Translations under genes and position numbers: made by a program
Shown here: positions 19,868 through 29,103 of the stretch, in pieces
How the letters are laid out: the number at the start of each line of letters is the position of its first letter
Numbering within the stretch: position 1 is the stretch's first letter
Assembly (NCBI RefSeq): GCF_023698535.1
Contig: NZ_JALJCL010000002.1
Coordinates: 248,001-312,000 of the forward strand
Source: Halorientalis regularis
GTDB lineage: Archaea; Halobacteriota; Halobacteria; Halobacteriales; Haloarculaceae
Length of the DNA stretch: 64,000 nucleotides
Direction: 5' to 3'
The notes under the pieces: model-generated
The model's database searches: none
Told to the model about the DNA's origin: nothing
The model's input: only the letters and a program-made list of their open reading frames with translations

Positions 19868-22340
19868 CCCAGCCGTCGAGGCTCGACGTGGTCCGCTCGA
19901 CGGCCCCCGTCAGGTGGTCGGTGTCGATGTGTGCGTCGGCCCGCATCGCCGTTCGCGCGGCGTTCTCCGCGACGAGTTCGAGGTCGCTGGCCGCGTACTC
20001 CTCGGTCCGCTCGACGACCGTCGACCAGTCGAGGTCGTCGGCCAGCGGCCGGTCCCGGAGGTGGACAGCGAGAATCTCGCGGCGCGCCTCGGCGTCCGGC
20101 GGCGGCACCTCGACGCGCTCGTCGAACCGGCCCGACCGCCGGATCGCGCCGTCGATATCTTCGAGCAGGTTGGTCGCGCCGACGACGACCACGTCCTCGC
20201 CCACATCTTCCAGTTCGGCGAGCAACTGGTTGACCATCTGCTGTTCGCTGGTGTTCATCCCGCCGGTTCGGTTGCCCGCGATGGCGTCGATCTCGTCGAT
20301 GAAGAGGACACAGGGGGCGTTGGCCGCGGCGATGGCGAACAGGTCCGCGACGTTCTGTGCCGGCTTGCCCATCCACTTGCTCGTGAGGTCCGCCGGCGTC
20401 ACGTCGAGGAAACTGTGGCCGAGTTCGCCGGCCAGTGCGGTCGCCATGTACGTCTTCCCACAACCCGGCGGCCCGTGGAGCAGGAGTCCGTTCAGCACGT
20501 CCAGCCCGTAGTCCTCGAACCGGTCGGGGTCGTCGAGCGGGTCGATCACCGTCTCTTCGAGGCGGGCCTTCAGGTCGGCCATGCCGCCCACGTCGTCGAA
20601 GTCGATGCCGGGATCGGGGTCGACCAGCGAGCGGGCGTTCAGATCCGCGCTGTCGGGCTGTTCGACGTGATCCTCGGCGTCGGTCGGTCCGCTCCAGTCC
20701 GGGATCGAGGAGTCGAGTTCCTCGGCGGCCGCGAGCAGGTGTGACTCGTCGATCTCCTCGCCGGCGCGCAGCGCTTTCCGGGCGGCGTTCTCCGCGATCA
20801 GTTCCAGGTCGCTGGCCGCGTAGCCCGCCGTCGCCGCGACGACGCCCTCCAGGTCGATTGCCTCGGCCGTCGGACGGCCCGCAAGGTGAACTTCGACGAT
20901 CTCGCGGCGGGCGTCGGTGTCCGGCGGCGGCACTTCGACGCGCTCGTCGAACCGGCCCGACCGCCGGATCGCACCGTCCACGTCGTCGACGAGGTTGGTC
21001 GCGCCCATCACGACCACGTCGTCCTCGCTGGCGTCCTCCAGTTCGGTCAGCAACTGGTTGACCATCTGCTGTTCGCTGGAGTTCATGTTCGCGTCGCCGT
21101 CGCGCGTCCCCGCGATGGCGTCGATCTCGTCGATGAAGAGCAGGCAGGGCTGGTTGGCGCGAGCGATCTCGAACAGCTCTTTGACCTTCTGGGCGGGTTC
21201 GCCCATGTACTTGCTCGTCAGGTCGGCGGGGCCGATCTCGACGAAGTCGTGACCCACCTCGCCCGCCAGCGCTTCCGCGATGTAGGTCTTCCCACAGCCC
21301 GGCGGGCCGTGCAGGAGGACGCCGTTGACGACGCCGATGCCGTACTCCTCGAAGGCCGCGGGGTCTTCGAGCGGGCGGATCACCTTGTGCCGGAGCGTCT
21401 CCTTGAGGTCGTCCATCCCACCCACGTCGCCGAAGCCGCGTTCGACCTGCTTCGTGACCAGCGACCCGGCGTCCATCTCGACGCCGTCGGGCTGAACGAC
21501 CTCGTCCTCGCCGGCCGTATCCTCGCCGCCGAACGACCGGTCGGGCGAGCGATCCGTGGTGCCGCTGGCACCGCGTTCGTCGCGTCCGGCCCGCCCCTCG
21601 TCGTCCGAGAGCTGTTTCTGGACCCGGTCCAGCGAGAGGTCGTAGCCGTACTCGGCCAGTCGGGTCGGGTCGTCGGCGATGAACTCGGAGAGCCAGCCGT
21701 GGCGCTTGAACTCCGCCTCCGTGGCGTCGGGGTCGCGGAAGGCGAGCATGATCGAGTGATCGCCCGTCTCGCCGCGGTACTCCGCCAGCCAAAAGGGAAG
21801 GTACACGCGCGTGACTTCGGTCACCTCGTCGAACCCGGCGGGATCGAACTCGCCGGGGAGGCCGTAGTTCTCGCGGAGTTTCCGGAGGAACACGTCGGCC
21901 TGATCGCCCCGGCCGGCGTCGCGCTGGCGCGCCCAGTCCGCGACCCGCTCGGGGATGAGGTCGCCGGCGGTGTCGTTGTCCACCTGAAACTGGAGCAACA
22001 CGGCGGGACCGAGGCCGGGGCCCTCACCGAAGTCGTAATCGCCGGTCGCGACGTTCAGCAACGTCCCGGCGTCCTCGGCGTACCGGGAGACGTGGGCGTC
22101 GTTGTCCGCCCACAGGCCGTCGAGGAAGACGGTGTCTTCGCGTTGCTCGCTCCCGAACCACTGGCCCTCGTCGGACTCGTACCGGACAGTGACCCGGAAC
22201 ACGGGATAGAACACGCGGTGGAGGCGTTCGAGGCGTTCGTCCTCGTCGAACGGCGTGAGCGTCCGGTCGTCCAGCACGTCCCGCACCTTGTCGGCGTCGG
22301 GGAGCCGGTGGTCCACGTAGATGTACGGCGGCAGCGACAT
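19860..22340 (-). CDS. tandem AAA+ ATPase with unrecognised N-terminal domain
   Basis: 826 residues. N-domain (1-235) of no family I recognise, acidic linker (236-300), D1 with Walker A GPPGCGKT (K351), Walker B LLFIDEID, and SRH arginines (RRSGRFDE), D2 with Walker A K629, Walker B and SRH also intact. Pore-loop residues are SKYMG and SKWMG, closer to Vps4/katanin than to Cdc48. Both ATPase sites look active. Start ATG 22340 overlaps the phosphopantothenate synthetase stop (TGATG), so translation is coupled; a GTG one codon earlier is less likely. The substrate is unknown. Confidence 0.9.
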
Positions 22341-23086
22341 CACAGATCACCGCTTCGGATAGCGTCCTCGGCCGCCGACAGCGCCGCCTCGCGGTCGAAC
22401 TCCTCGGTGATCCGCTCGAGTTCCTCGCGGGATGCGTCGGTGAGGGCCCTGGCGTGTTCGGTGATGCCCGGCACCGCGCGGATGATGTTGTCGACGATGG
22501 GGACCGTCGCGGTCTGGGCCGACCGGGAGAGCGGGTTCAGGTCGATCACGAGTTCGGTCTTGCCCATCGCCGCGAGTGCTTCGGCGCGGTCGCCGTCTTC
22601 GAGGGGGACCAGCACCACGTCGGCGTCGCCGATGCCGTCGGCGTCGACCTTCGCGCGCTCGTGGTCGAGACCCGGAATCCGACCGTCGGCGTCGAGGCCC
22701 TTCACCTCCTCGGCCCCGTGCTCGCGGAGGTGGTCGGCGATGCGTTCCATGCGTTCGGCGGTGCGGTTGAACAGGTTGACCTCCAGATCCGCGCCGGTCG
22801 CGGCCGCCAGTTCGACCAGTTCGCCGGGCACGAGGGCGGCGGCGTTGCCGTTGACCGAGAGGACCGGATGGTCGGCGCGCAGGAGGTGGGCGGCGGCGGC
22901 GCGCTCGGCCCGGTCGGCGCTCTCGGTGGTGCGTTCCCCGAGCAGGTAGTCGTAGGCCTCACCCCGGCCCTGTGCGATCAGTCCCTGCCGAGAGGTGATC
23001 CCCAGATCGACCCCGTGTTCGATCCGGTGTCGCGTCAGCAGCGACTCGTAGCGGGGGTGGCTCTCCGGCACGTCGATCTCGTCCAT
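22340..23086 (-). CDS. 4-phosphopantoate--beta-alanine ligase
   Basis: 248 residues. It joins 4-phosphopantoate and beta-alanine to give 4'-phosphopantothenate, the archaeal replacement for PanC plus CoaA order. Family features: SHPRYESLLTRHRIEHG at the N-terminus, HPVLSVNGNAAALVPGELV, and MGKTELVIDLNPLSRSAQ, as in the DUF137/PPS proteins. Pantoate kinase, the step before it, is encoded 3 kb upstream on the same strand with the repeat protein between. A gattttt TATA-like box about 29 bp before its ATG suggests its own promoter. Confidence 0.95.
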   Translation of the reverse strand: MDEIDVPESHPRYESLLTRHRIEHGVDLGITSRQGLIAQGRGEAYDYLLGERTTESADRAERAAAAHLLRADHPVLSVNGNAAALVPGELVELAAATGADLEVNLFNRTAERMERIADHLREHGAEEVKGLDADGRIPGLDHERAKVDADGIGDADVVLVPLEDGDRAEALAAMGKTELVIDLNPLSRSAQTATVPIVDNIIRAVPGITEHARALTDASREELERITEEFDREAALSAAEDAIRSGDL

Positions 23087-23165
23087 ACTCGATCACGTTG
23101 TCGCTGGTGTGAAAAATCGCCCGGTGCGCCGGCGAAATCAACCGTTCCTCGCCGCCCGCCCCGAC

Positions 23166-26057
23166 TCAGGCCTGGGTCTCGGTGGCGGCGTCGGGCCCGA
23201 ACTCCCGGAGCCCGCCCAGTGCCTCCCGGGCCTCACGGCGGGTCGGGTAGGTCCGCTTGCTCTCGGCGACGGTACTCCCGTCGGTGTCGACGAGTCGCCA
23301 GCGCCAGCCGTCCTCCCCATCATCCTCGTGGAGTTCGAAGGCCGGCGACCCGATCTCCAGCAGGCTCGCCGTCGTCAACACGTCCCGGACCGACGCGAGC
23401 GCGCGCTCGGCCCCACTCCGGGACTCGAACGTCGGACCGCTGATACCGACGGTGTTGCCAGCGGTGTCGACGAATCGCCAGATCCAGCCGTCCTGGCGTT
23501 CGGTGACCTCGAAGGCTGCCAGATCGAAATCCAGCAGGCCCGCGCCGCCAGCGAGTTCGCGGGCCCGCGAGAGGTCCACCCGCGCGCTCTCGCGGCTCTC
23601 GTGAGTCCGAGCCCCCACGGCCAGCGTGTTCCGGTCGGGATCGACCAGCCGCCAGCGCCACCTCTCGGTCCCGCTGTCCTCGTCGGTGACCGTTTCGAGT
23701 CGAAACGCGGCGGGGTCGACCGCGAAGACGCTCGCGCCACCGGCGTTGTCCCGGACGAGTCGTGCGGTCGTCGCCACCGCGTCCCGGGACGGGAACTGTT
23801 CGGTGCCGACCGCCAGGGGCTCGCGCTCGCGGTCGACGATCTCCCACTCCCAGGCCTCGCCCTCCTCGCCCTCGATGACCGAAAAGCGGATCGCGATGTC
23901 TTCGACGGTGTGGACGGCCGCGTCGGCGGCGAAGTCGGCGACCGACTCGGCGGCCTCGGTGGCGCTCTCCCGGTCGGTGAAGCCGCCGAGACTCCGGGCG
24001 ATGGTGCTGCCGTCGGGGTGGATCAACCGCCAGCACCACTGCCGGCGCTCGCCCTCGCCGACGTACACCTGAAACAGAGCGGCGTCCATCTGCCGGGTCT
24101 CGGCCTCGGGGGCCAGCAGTGAGAGCGCGTCCATCGCTTCGCGGGCTGTCTCGTCGCTGTCGTAGCGGCCGGGACTGGTCGCCAGCGTGTCCCCGCTGGC
24201 GTCGACCAGTCGCCAGTGCCACTCGGATTCGGCCTCGTACAGCTCCAGCGCGGCGCTGCCGATCTCCACCAGATCGGCCTCTGGCGCGTGCTGTTTCATC
24301 GTGTTCATGGCCGCCGCGGCATCCTCGCGGGAGGCGTGTTCCTGCCCGCTGTCGGAGACGACGCTCCCGTCGGCGTCGACCAGCCGCCAGTTCCAGCCGC
24401 CCTCGTCGGCCTCGTAGAGGTGGAACGCGGCGCTATCGAACTCGATCCGGTCGGCGGTCTCGATCTCCTCGCGCAACTGCTCGACGGCCGCCGCCGCCGC
24501 CTCGGGGTCCGCGAAGGTCGCGCTGGCCGGACTGCGCGCGACGGTCTCGCGGTCCTCGGTGACCAGTCGCCAGGCCCACTGGTCGCCCTCGGGGTAGATC
24601 TCGTACTCGGCATCGTCGAGTTCGACGACCGGCGCGTCCGCGACGACCTCCTTGACGCGGCCGACGACCGAGCGACCGCTCTCCTCGGAGGGCACTGCAC
24701 CCTCACTGCGGGCGACGACCGCGTCGTCTGCGTCGACCAGCCGCCACCGCCAGCCGCCCTCGTCGCCCTCGACGACCTCGTAGGCAGGCGAGCCGGATTC
24801 GAGGAACGGCATGTCGATGGCCCCCTCCATGATCCGCCGGACGGACCCCTCGACCGCCTCCCGACTGTCGAACTCGTCGCTGGACTGGGCGATGGTCTCG
24901 TCGTCGGCGTCGAGCAGCTCCCAGCGCCAGGTGCCATCGGCCTCGATCAGCTCGACGCCCACCTGTTCGACGTCCATCACCGGCGACTCGCGGGCGGCCT
25001 CCCGGATCGACCGAACGGAGGCCTCGGCGTCGTCGCGGTCCTCGTAGGCCTGTGGGCCGTCGCCGAGGACGCCCCGGTTCTCGTCGACCAGCCGCCAGCG
25101 CCAGTCCGAGCCATCGCCGTAGACCTCGAAGGCCCCGTCCTCCACGTCGAGCAGGGAGGCGCCGGGGCCGTGTTCTTTCAGCAGGTTCACGGCGCTCTCG
25201 GCTTTCTCGCGGTCGGCGTAGCGGCCGTCGCTGTCGGCCAGCACGACGCCGTCCTCGTCGACGAGCGTCCAGCGGGCCGTCGACTCGCCGTCCTCCCCCG
25301 CCTCGCGGTACAGCCGGAAGGCGGCGTGGTTGATCTCCAGCAGACTCGCGCCAGCCACTTTCGCCTTGATCTCCTCCAGCGCCGCCTCGGCGTCGGTCTG
25401 GCTGTCGTAGGCTCGGGTCCCGTCGGCGACGGCCGCTTGCTCGACGAACCACCAGTGCCAGCCCGACTCACCAGGGAAGACCGCGAACACGCCGTCGCGG
25501 TCGGCCTCGCCGACCAGCACGTCCGAGACGCGTGCTTCCGTCTCGTCTTCGACGACCCACCCCATCGCGGCCGCGTCCTCGTCGGCCAGGAGGTAGCTCC
25601 GTCGTCCGGTCACCACGGGCACCAGTGCGGCGACCAGCGCCAGGAGTGCCAATCCGCTGCCGTAGCCGGCGAGGAAGAGTTGCCCCTGGGTCTTCCCGAC
25701 CCCCCACTGCCCCGGATAGATCTGCAGGAAGTACCCGACCGCGGCGACGGAGACGAGCGCACCCAGCACCGCCACCGGGACCGCCCGCCTGCGGAGGGGC
25801 AACTGGAGGACGGTCCCGAGCAGGAACACGGGGAATCCGGCCGCGGCGAGTATGAGCGTGAGTTCCGTGAGCGCCGCAGGCGAGAGGCCGAGTAGACCCG
25901 TGCGACCGGCCGCGAACACCCCCGCAGCGGCGAGTATCGCCACCAGCCCGAGCACCAGTATCCAGTAGCCGTACACCTCCGGTTTCGTCTGCGCTTCCCC
26001 CATGTACTCGTCGTAGAATCCGTAGAAAGCGCTGTCCGGTTGCGATCCCGTTGCCAT
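23166..26057 (-). CDS. membrane protein with 13 tandem DUF1508/YegP-like repeats
   Basis: 963 residues. The N-terminal part has four hydrophobic spans (about 30-51, 62-85, 92-113, 127-150). From about residue 189 to the end there are 13 successive units of 58-64 residues, each a strand-strand-helix pattern with a core like WRWRLVDADG and then SREDAEAAV-type helix. This matches the DUF1508 (YegP/HVO_2922) fold. Function is unknown; small DUF1508 proteins are usually one or two units. Start MATGSQPDSA is chosen; a TTTAA box lies about 35 bp upstream. Gaps to the flanking CoA genes are both 79 bp. Confidence 0.85.
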   Translation of the reverse strand: MATGSQPDSAFYGFYDEYMGEAQTKPEVYGYWILVLGLVAILAAAGVFAAGRTGLLGLSPAALTELTLILAAAGFPVFLLGTVLQLPLRRRAVPVAVLGALVSVAAVGYFLQIYPGQWGVGKTQGQLFLAGYGSGLALLALVAALVPVVTGRRSYLLADEDAAAMGWVVEDETEARVSDVLVGEADRDGVFAVFPGESGWHWWFVEQAAVADGTRAYDSQTDAEAALEEIKAKVAGASLLEINHAAFRLYREAGEDGESTARWTLVDEDGVVLADSDGRYADREKAESAVNLLKEHGPGASLLDVEDGAFEVYGDGSDWRWRLVDENRGVLGDGPQAYEDRDDAEASVRSIREAARESPVMDVEQVGVELIEADGTWRWELLDADDETIAQSSDEFDSREAVEGSVRRIMEGAIDMPFLESGSPAYEVVEGDEGGWRWRLVDADDAVVARSEGAVPSEESGRSVVGRVKEVVADAPVVELDDAEYEIYPEGDQWAWRLVTEDRETVARSPASATFADPEAAAAAVEQLREEIETADRIEFDSAAFHLYEADEGGWNWRLVDADGSVVSDSGQEHASREDAAAAMNTMKQHAPEADLVEIGSAALELYEAESEWHWRLVDASGDTLATSPGRYDSDETAREAMDALSLLAPEAETRQMDAALFQVYVGEGERRQWCWRLIHPDGSTIARSLGGFTDRESATEAAESVADFAADAAVHTVEDIAIRFSVIEGEEGEAWEWEIVDREREPLAVGTEQFPSRDAVATTARLVRDNAGGASVFAVDPAAFRLETVTDEDSGTERWRWRLVDPDRNTLAVGARTHESRESARVDLSRARELAGGAGLLDFDLAAFEVTERQDGWIWRFVDTAGNTVGISGPTFESRSGAERALASVRDVLTTASLLEIGSPAFELHEDDGEDGWRWRLVDTDGSTVAESKRTYPTRREAREALGGLREFGPDAATETQA

Positions 26058-26136
26058 TGGTACAGTTCGACGTTGGACCACTCGGTACCTTAAACGTGGG
26101 GTTGGTTCACACGCCTCTCGGGGACCGAAAAGACGG

Positions 26137-26964
26137 CTAATCGAGCAACTGCGCGCCCGTCGGGTCGATCCGGCAGATCGAGGGGTCGTAGCCGGCCGCC
26201 GAGAGCCCGCCGTCGATGGAGAACACGGTTTTGCCGAGCATCGCCATCGACGCGTCGCCGCCGGCCTCGTTCACGTCCAGGATTACGTCCCGAACGTCGG
26301 GGGTGAGCAGTTCCGCCTCGCGGGCGAACTGCCGGGACGCACGCATGAACGACGAGAGCGTGGGCTCCTCGACGACCCGGGAGAGGCCTCGCTTGCCGGC
26401 CTGATCCAGCAGGTCGGTGTCGCCGGAGATGACTTCCGCCGTCGAGAGTTCGCCCAGGGTGTGGTACTCGACGGGCCCGCGTGCCGGAATGGCGTCCAGC
26501 AGATTGTCCTGTGGGCCGCCGGGTTCCAGCCGGATCGGGACGCCGCCACGGGCCTGGGCCACCACGTCGCCGAGGCCCGTCCCGGCCTGGACTTCCGCGC
26601 CGTGGGCGATGGTGACGAGTTCGTTCTCGGAGAGTCGGCGGTCGAACACGTCGTTGACCGCCAGCGCGGTGCCCAGCGCCATCGCGCCGGAGACGCCGAA
26701 TCCCGAGCCGATGGGGAGGGGGGTCTGGCCGTCGACCCGAGCGGTCGCCTGCAGGGTGTCGAGGACCGTCTCGACGGCGTCCATCTCGACCGGCACGTCG
26801 TTACAGCGCACGCTCGTCTCCTCGGCCGGCCGGACGGTGACGGTCACGCCGTCGGTCAGGGTCAGCCCCGCGCCCTGGGAGCCCGCTTTCGTCGGATCGT
26901 CGTCCCGGTGAATGGTGAAAAAGCCGGTCACGTGGCCCGGGACGAACGCTTCGGCTTCGGTCAT
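26137..26964 (-). CDS. pantoate kinase (GHMP family)
   Basis: 275 residues. It phosphorylates pantoate to 4-phosphopantoate in the archaeal CoA pathway. The GHMP ATP-binding loop is PIGSGFGVSGAMALGTALA (about 84-102), the N-terminus AFVPGHVTGFFTIHR and GTGLGDVVAQARGG are typical of the archaeal PoK group, and the C-terminal GKTVFSI strand is present. Start ATG 26964 has a TTTTATTC box about 28 bp upstream (near 26986-26993). The promoter is divergent with the hydrolase gene. Confidence 0.93.
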   Translation of the reverse strand: MTEAEAFVPGHVTGFFTIHRDDDPTKAGSQGAGLTLTDGVTVTVRPAEETSVRCNDVPVEMDAVETVLDTLQATARVDGQTPLPIGSGFGVSGAMALGTALAVNDVFDRRLSENELVTIAHGAEVQAGTGLGDVVAQARGGVPIRLEPGGPQDNLLDAIPARGPVEYHTLGELSTAEVISGDTDLLDQAGKRGLSRVVEEPTLSSFMRASRQFAREAELLTPDVRDVILDVNEAGGDASMAMLGKTVFSIDGGLSAAGYDPSICRIDPTGAQLLD

Positions 26965-27009
26965 GCCTCTCGGTCGGGCCCCCGTGTGAATAAAAGGTGG
27001 TCGTCGCGG

Positions 27010-27039
27010 TCGGATCCGATTCGGCCCCGTCGGATCCGA
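27010..27039. promoter_or_regulatory. paired palindromes tcggatccga, 20 bp apart
   Basis: Perfect 10-bp palindromes occupy 27010-27019 and 27030-27039; their centres are exactly 20 bp (about two helical turns) apart, so two dimers would sit on the same DNA face. They lie between the divergent starts of pantoate kinase (26964) and the BAAT-like gene (27082). A related cggatccg occurs at 28694-28701 in the next divergent intergenic region. Operator role is an inference. Confidence 0.4.
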
Positions 27040-27081
27040 CGGTCGACACCGCTTTCACCCCAGCCTCGCAGGTCCAGAGCG

Positions 27082-28392
27082 ATGGCCGACAGTCCCCAGG
27101 TCGTCGTCGACCCCGCTCGCCCGCTGGTCGACGAGCGGTTCGCGGTCCGCCTCGCTGGCTTTCCCCCGCAACGACGGGTGACCGTTCGCGCCCGGATGCC
27201 CCTCGACGGCGGGCTCTGGGAGTCCCGCGCGACAGTCGGGACCGACGGCGACGGGACCGCCGACCTCGACAGCCAGCGACCGCTCGCCGGCACGTACGAC
27301 GCCGCCGACGCCATGGGACTCGTCTGGTCGGCCGAACGGATCGGCGACCGTCCCGCGCCCCGCGAGCGCACGCGAACCGACGGCAACGTCTCGCTCACCG
27401 CGACGGTCGGCGGCGAGCGCGTCGCCAGTGCCACCGTCGAACGACGCTTCCAGCGCGAGGGCGTCACCGTCGCGACGGTCGATCACTCCCATCTCGTCGG
27501 GCGCCTGTACGAGCCACCCGGCGAGTCCGCTGACGACAGACAGTACCCCGGTATTCTCCTCCTCGGTGGCTCCAGCGGCGGCTTCCCGTCCCGGCGAGTC
27601 GCCTCGTTGCTGGCCTCGCGTGGCTTCGCTGTGCTGGCGCTGGCCTACTTCGGCCGTGACGGCCTCCCGAATCGACTCGTCGAGGTCCCGCTGGAGTACG
27701 TCGAATCGGCCGTCGAGTGGCTCGCCGATCGCGACCGCGTCCGACCCGACCCGCTGGGGGTCGTCGGCTGGTCGCGCGGCGGCGAACTCGCCCTGCTCGC
27801 GGCGACCCGCTGTGACCGCCTCCGGACCGCCGTCGGCTACGCGCCGAGCCCGATTACCTTCCAGGGAAACAAACTGCTGTCTGATCCCGGGCCGGCCTGG
27901 ACGGCCGACGGGGAGGGCCGACCGTACGTCCCCCTCGCGGGACCAGTCGGGTTTCGATCACGGATCGTCGCCCGGTGGCTCCGGGGCCGACCGCTCTCGG
28001 TTCGGCCGCTGTTCGAACGCGGACTGGCCCGCGCGGGCGAAAAGCGGGTCCGGGCGGCGACGATTCCCGTCGAGGAGATCGGCGGCCCCGTGTTGCTCGT
28101 GACCGGCGGCGACGACCGCGTCTGGCCGGCCGACACGCTCGCCACGCGGGCGATGGCACGGCTGGATGGGCGGTCGTACTCACACACCTGCGACCACCTC
28201 AGCGTTCCCGGCGCTGGTCACGACATCAAGGTCCCGTATCACCCGACGACCGAGCGTGCGACGCGACCGTTTCCGCTACCCGGTCGCTCGCTGATGCTGG
28301 ACATGGGCGGCACGCCAGCAGGGTACGCTCGCGCCGACGCGCAGGCGTGGGCGCGGACACTTGAAATGTTAGACGAGGGGTTGCGACCCTAG
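27082..28392 (+). CDS. BAAT/acyl-CoA thioesterase-like alpha/beta hydrolase
   Basis: 436 residues. An N-terminal immunoglobulin-like BAAT_N domain (about 5-128, beginning VVVDPARPLVDERFAV) is followed by an alpha/beta-hydrolase domain. The nucleophile elbow is GWSRGG (S231), with the acid D344 or D345 in VTGGDDRVWP and H380 in VPGAGHDIK. Mammalian BAAT has Cys at the nucleophile; Ser suggests thioesterase or esterase activity. The substrate is unknown. Proximity to CoA genes may be coincidental. Ends converge with the following gene by a shared CTAG. Confidence 0.87.
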   Translation: MADSPQVVVDPARPLVDERFAVRLAGFPPQRRVTVRARMPLDGGLWESRATVGTDGDGTADLDSQRPLAGTYDAADAMGLVWSAERIGDRPAPRERTRTDGNVSLTATVGGERVASATVERRFQREGVTVATVDHSHLVGRLYEPPGESADDRQYPGILLLGGSSGGFPSRRVASLLASRGFAVLALAYFGRDGLPNRLVEVPLEYVESAVEWLADRDRVRPDPLGVVGWSRGGELALLAATRCDRLRTAVGYAPSPITFQGNKLLSDPGPAWTADGEGRPYVPLAGPVGFRSRIVARWLRGRPLSVRPLFERGLARAGEKRVRAATIPVEEIGGPVLLVTGGDDRVWPADTLATRAMARLDGRSYSHTCDHLSVPGAGHDIKVPYHPTTERATRPFPLPGRSLMLDMGGTPAGYARADAQAWARTLEMLDEGLRP

Positions 28393-28676
28393 TCTTCGGT
28401 CGCGTCAGCGGTGTCGGGAGCGGCGGCCGCGTCGGGACCGTCGGCCCCCGCCTCGGAGAGACGGTCGAGCAGTGCCGCTCGCTGATTCCGGGACAGGTCG
28501 TCGGCGAGGCACTCGACGAACGACGCCACGAGGTCCTCCCGGACACGGAGGTCGACGTGTTCCATCCGACCGTCGACGACGACGGCGTCGAGTTCCCACT
28601 CGCCTTCCTCGAGATCGGTCATCCGGATGTCTACCCACTCGTCTGTGGTCGGGTCGGTGGACTCTAACGTTGACAT
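28389..28676 (-). CDS. small haloarchaeal hypothetical protein
   Basis: 95 residues from MSTLESTDPT. An acidic protein with a beta-rich core (about 12-50: VDIRMTDLEEGEWELDAVV) and a helical segment (LVASFVECLADDLSRNQRAALLDRL), then a low-complexity Ala/Asp tail. Not recognised. The start at 28676 is preferred because the upstream extension overlaps a TATA-containing intergenic region. Its stop shares CTAG with the hydrolase gene. Confidence 0.65.
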   Translation of the reverse strand: MSTLESTDPTTDEWVDIRMTDLEEGEWELDAVVVDGRMEHVDLRVREDLVASFVECLADDLSRNQRAALLDRLSEAGADGPDAAAAPDTADATED

Positions 28677-28800
28677 AACGACTGTACTACGACCGGATCC
28701 GACATAGCTGTATCCGACGCGGGCTGATAGCAGTCGACACCCACCGAACCGCGACACGGCCGTCGATAGCTCTTTGTATGCGTAGTATTACCACGTAAAC

Positions 28801-29103
28801 ATGCCGACGATCAGCGCGCGGCTGTCGGAGGACGAGCAGGCGGAACTGGAGCGAGTCGCGGAGCTACTGGACGACGACCGAAGTACGACGATCAGGAAGG
28901 CCCTCGAAGAGGGGCTGTCGGAGTTGCGGATTCGCGAGGCGGTCGGGCGCTACCAGCAGGGTGACGTGGCCGTCACCGAGGCGTCCCGGATCGCCGGCCT
29001 CTCGGTCGCGGAGTGGCTGGAAGTCGCCCGGGAGCGCAACCTCACTACCCAGTTGAGCGCAGCCGACCTCCGGCGGGATGCCGACGACGCGAGGGAGCTG
29101 TGA
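28801..29103 (+). CDS. UPF0175 family antitoxin
   Basis: 100 residues. An N-terminal ribbon-helix-helix-like part (1-45, MPTISARLSEDEQAELERVA) and the characteristic UPF0175 C-terminal section (EASRIAGLSVAEWLEVARER) are present. The family is regularly paired with PIN-domain proteins of the DUF3368 type, as here. Its stop overlaps the next start (GTGA). A TATA-like region gtagtatta lies about 20-27 bp before the ATG. Confidence 0.92.
   Translation: MPTISARLSEDEQAELERVAELLDDDRSTTIRKALEEGLSELRIREAVGRYQQGDVAVTEASRIAGLSVAEWLEVARERNLTTQLSAADLRRDADDAREL

Noticed and set aside
23087-26136. Homology between the two 79-bp gaps around the repeat gene (transposon footprints)
   Set aside because: The gaps share length but no evident sequence similarity or target-site duplication.
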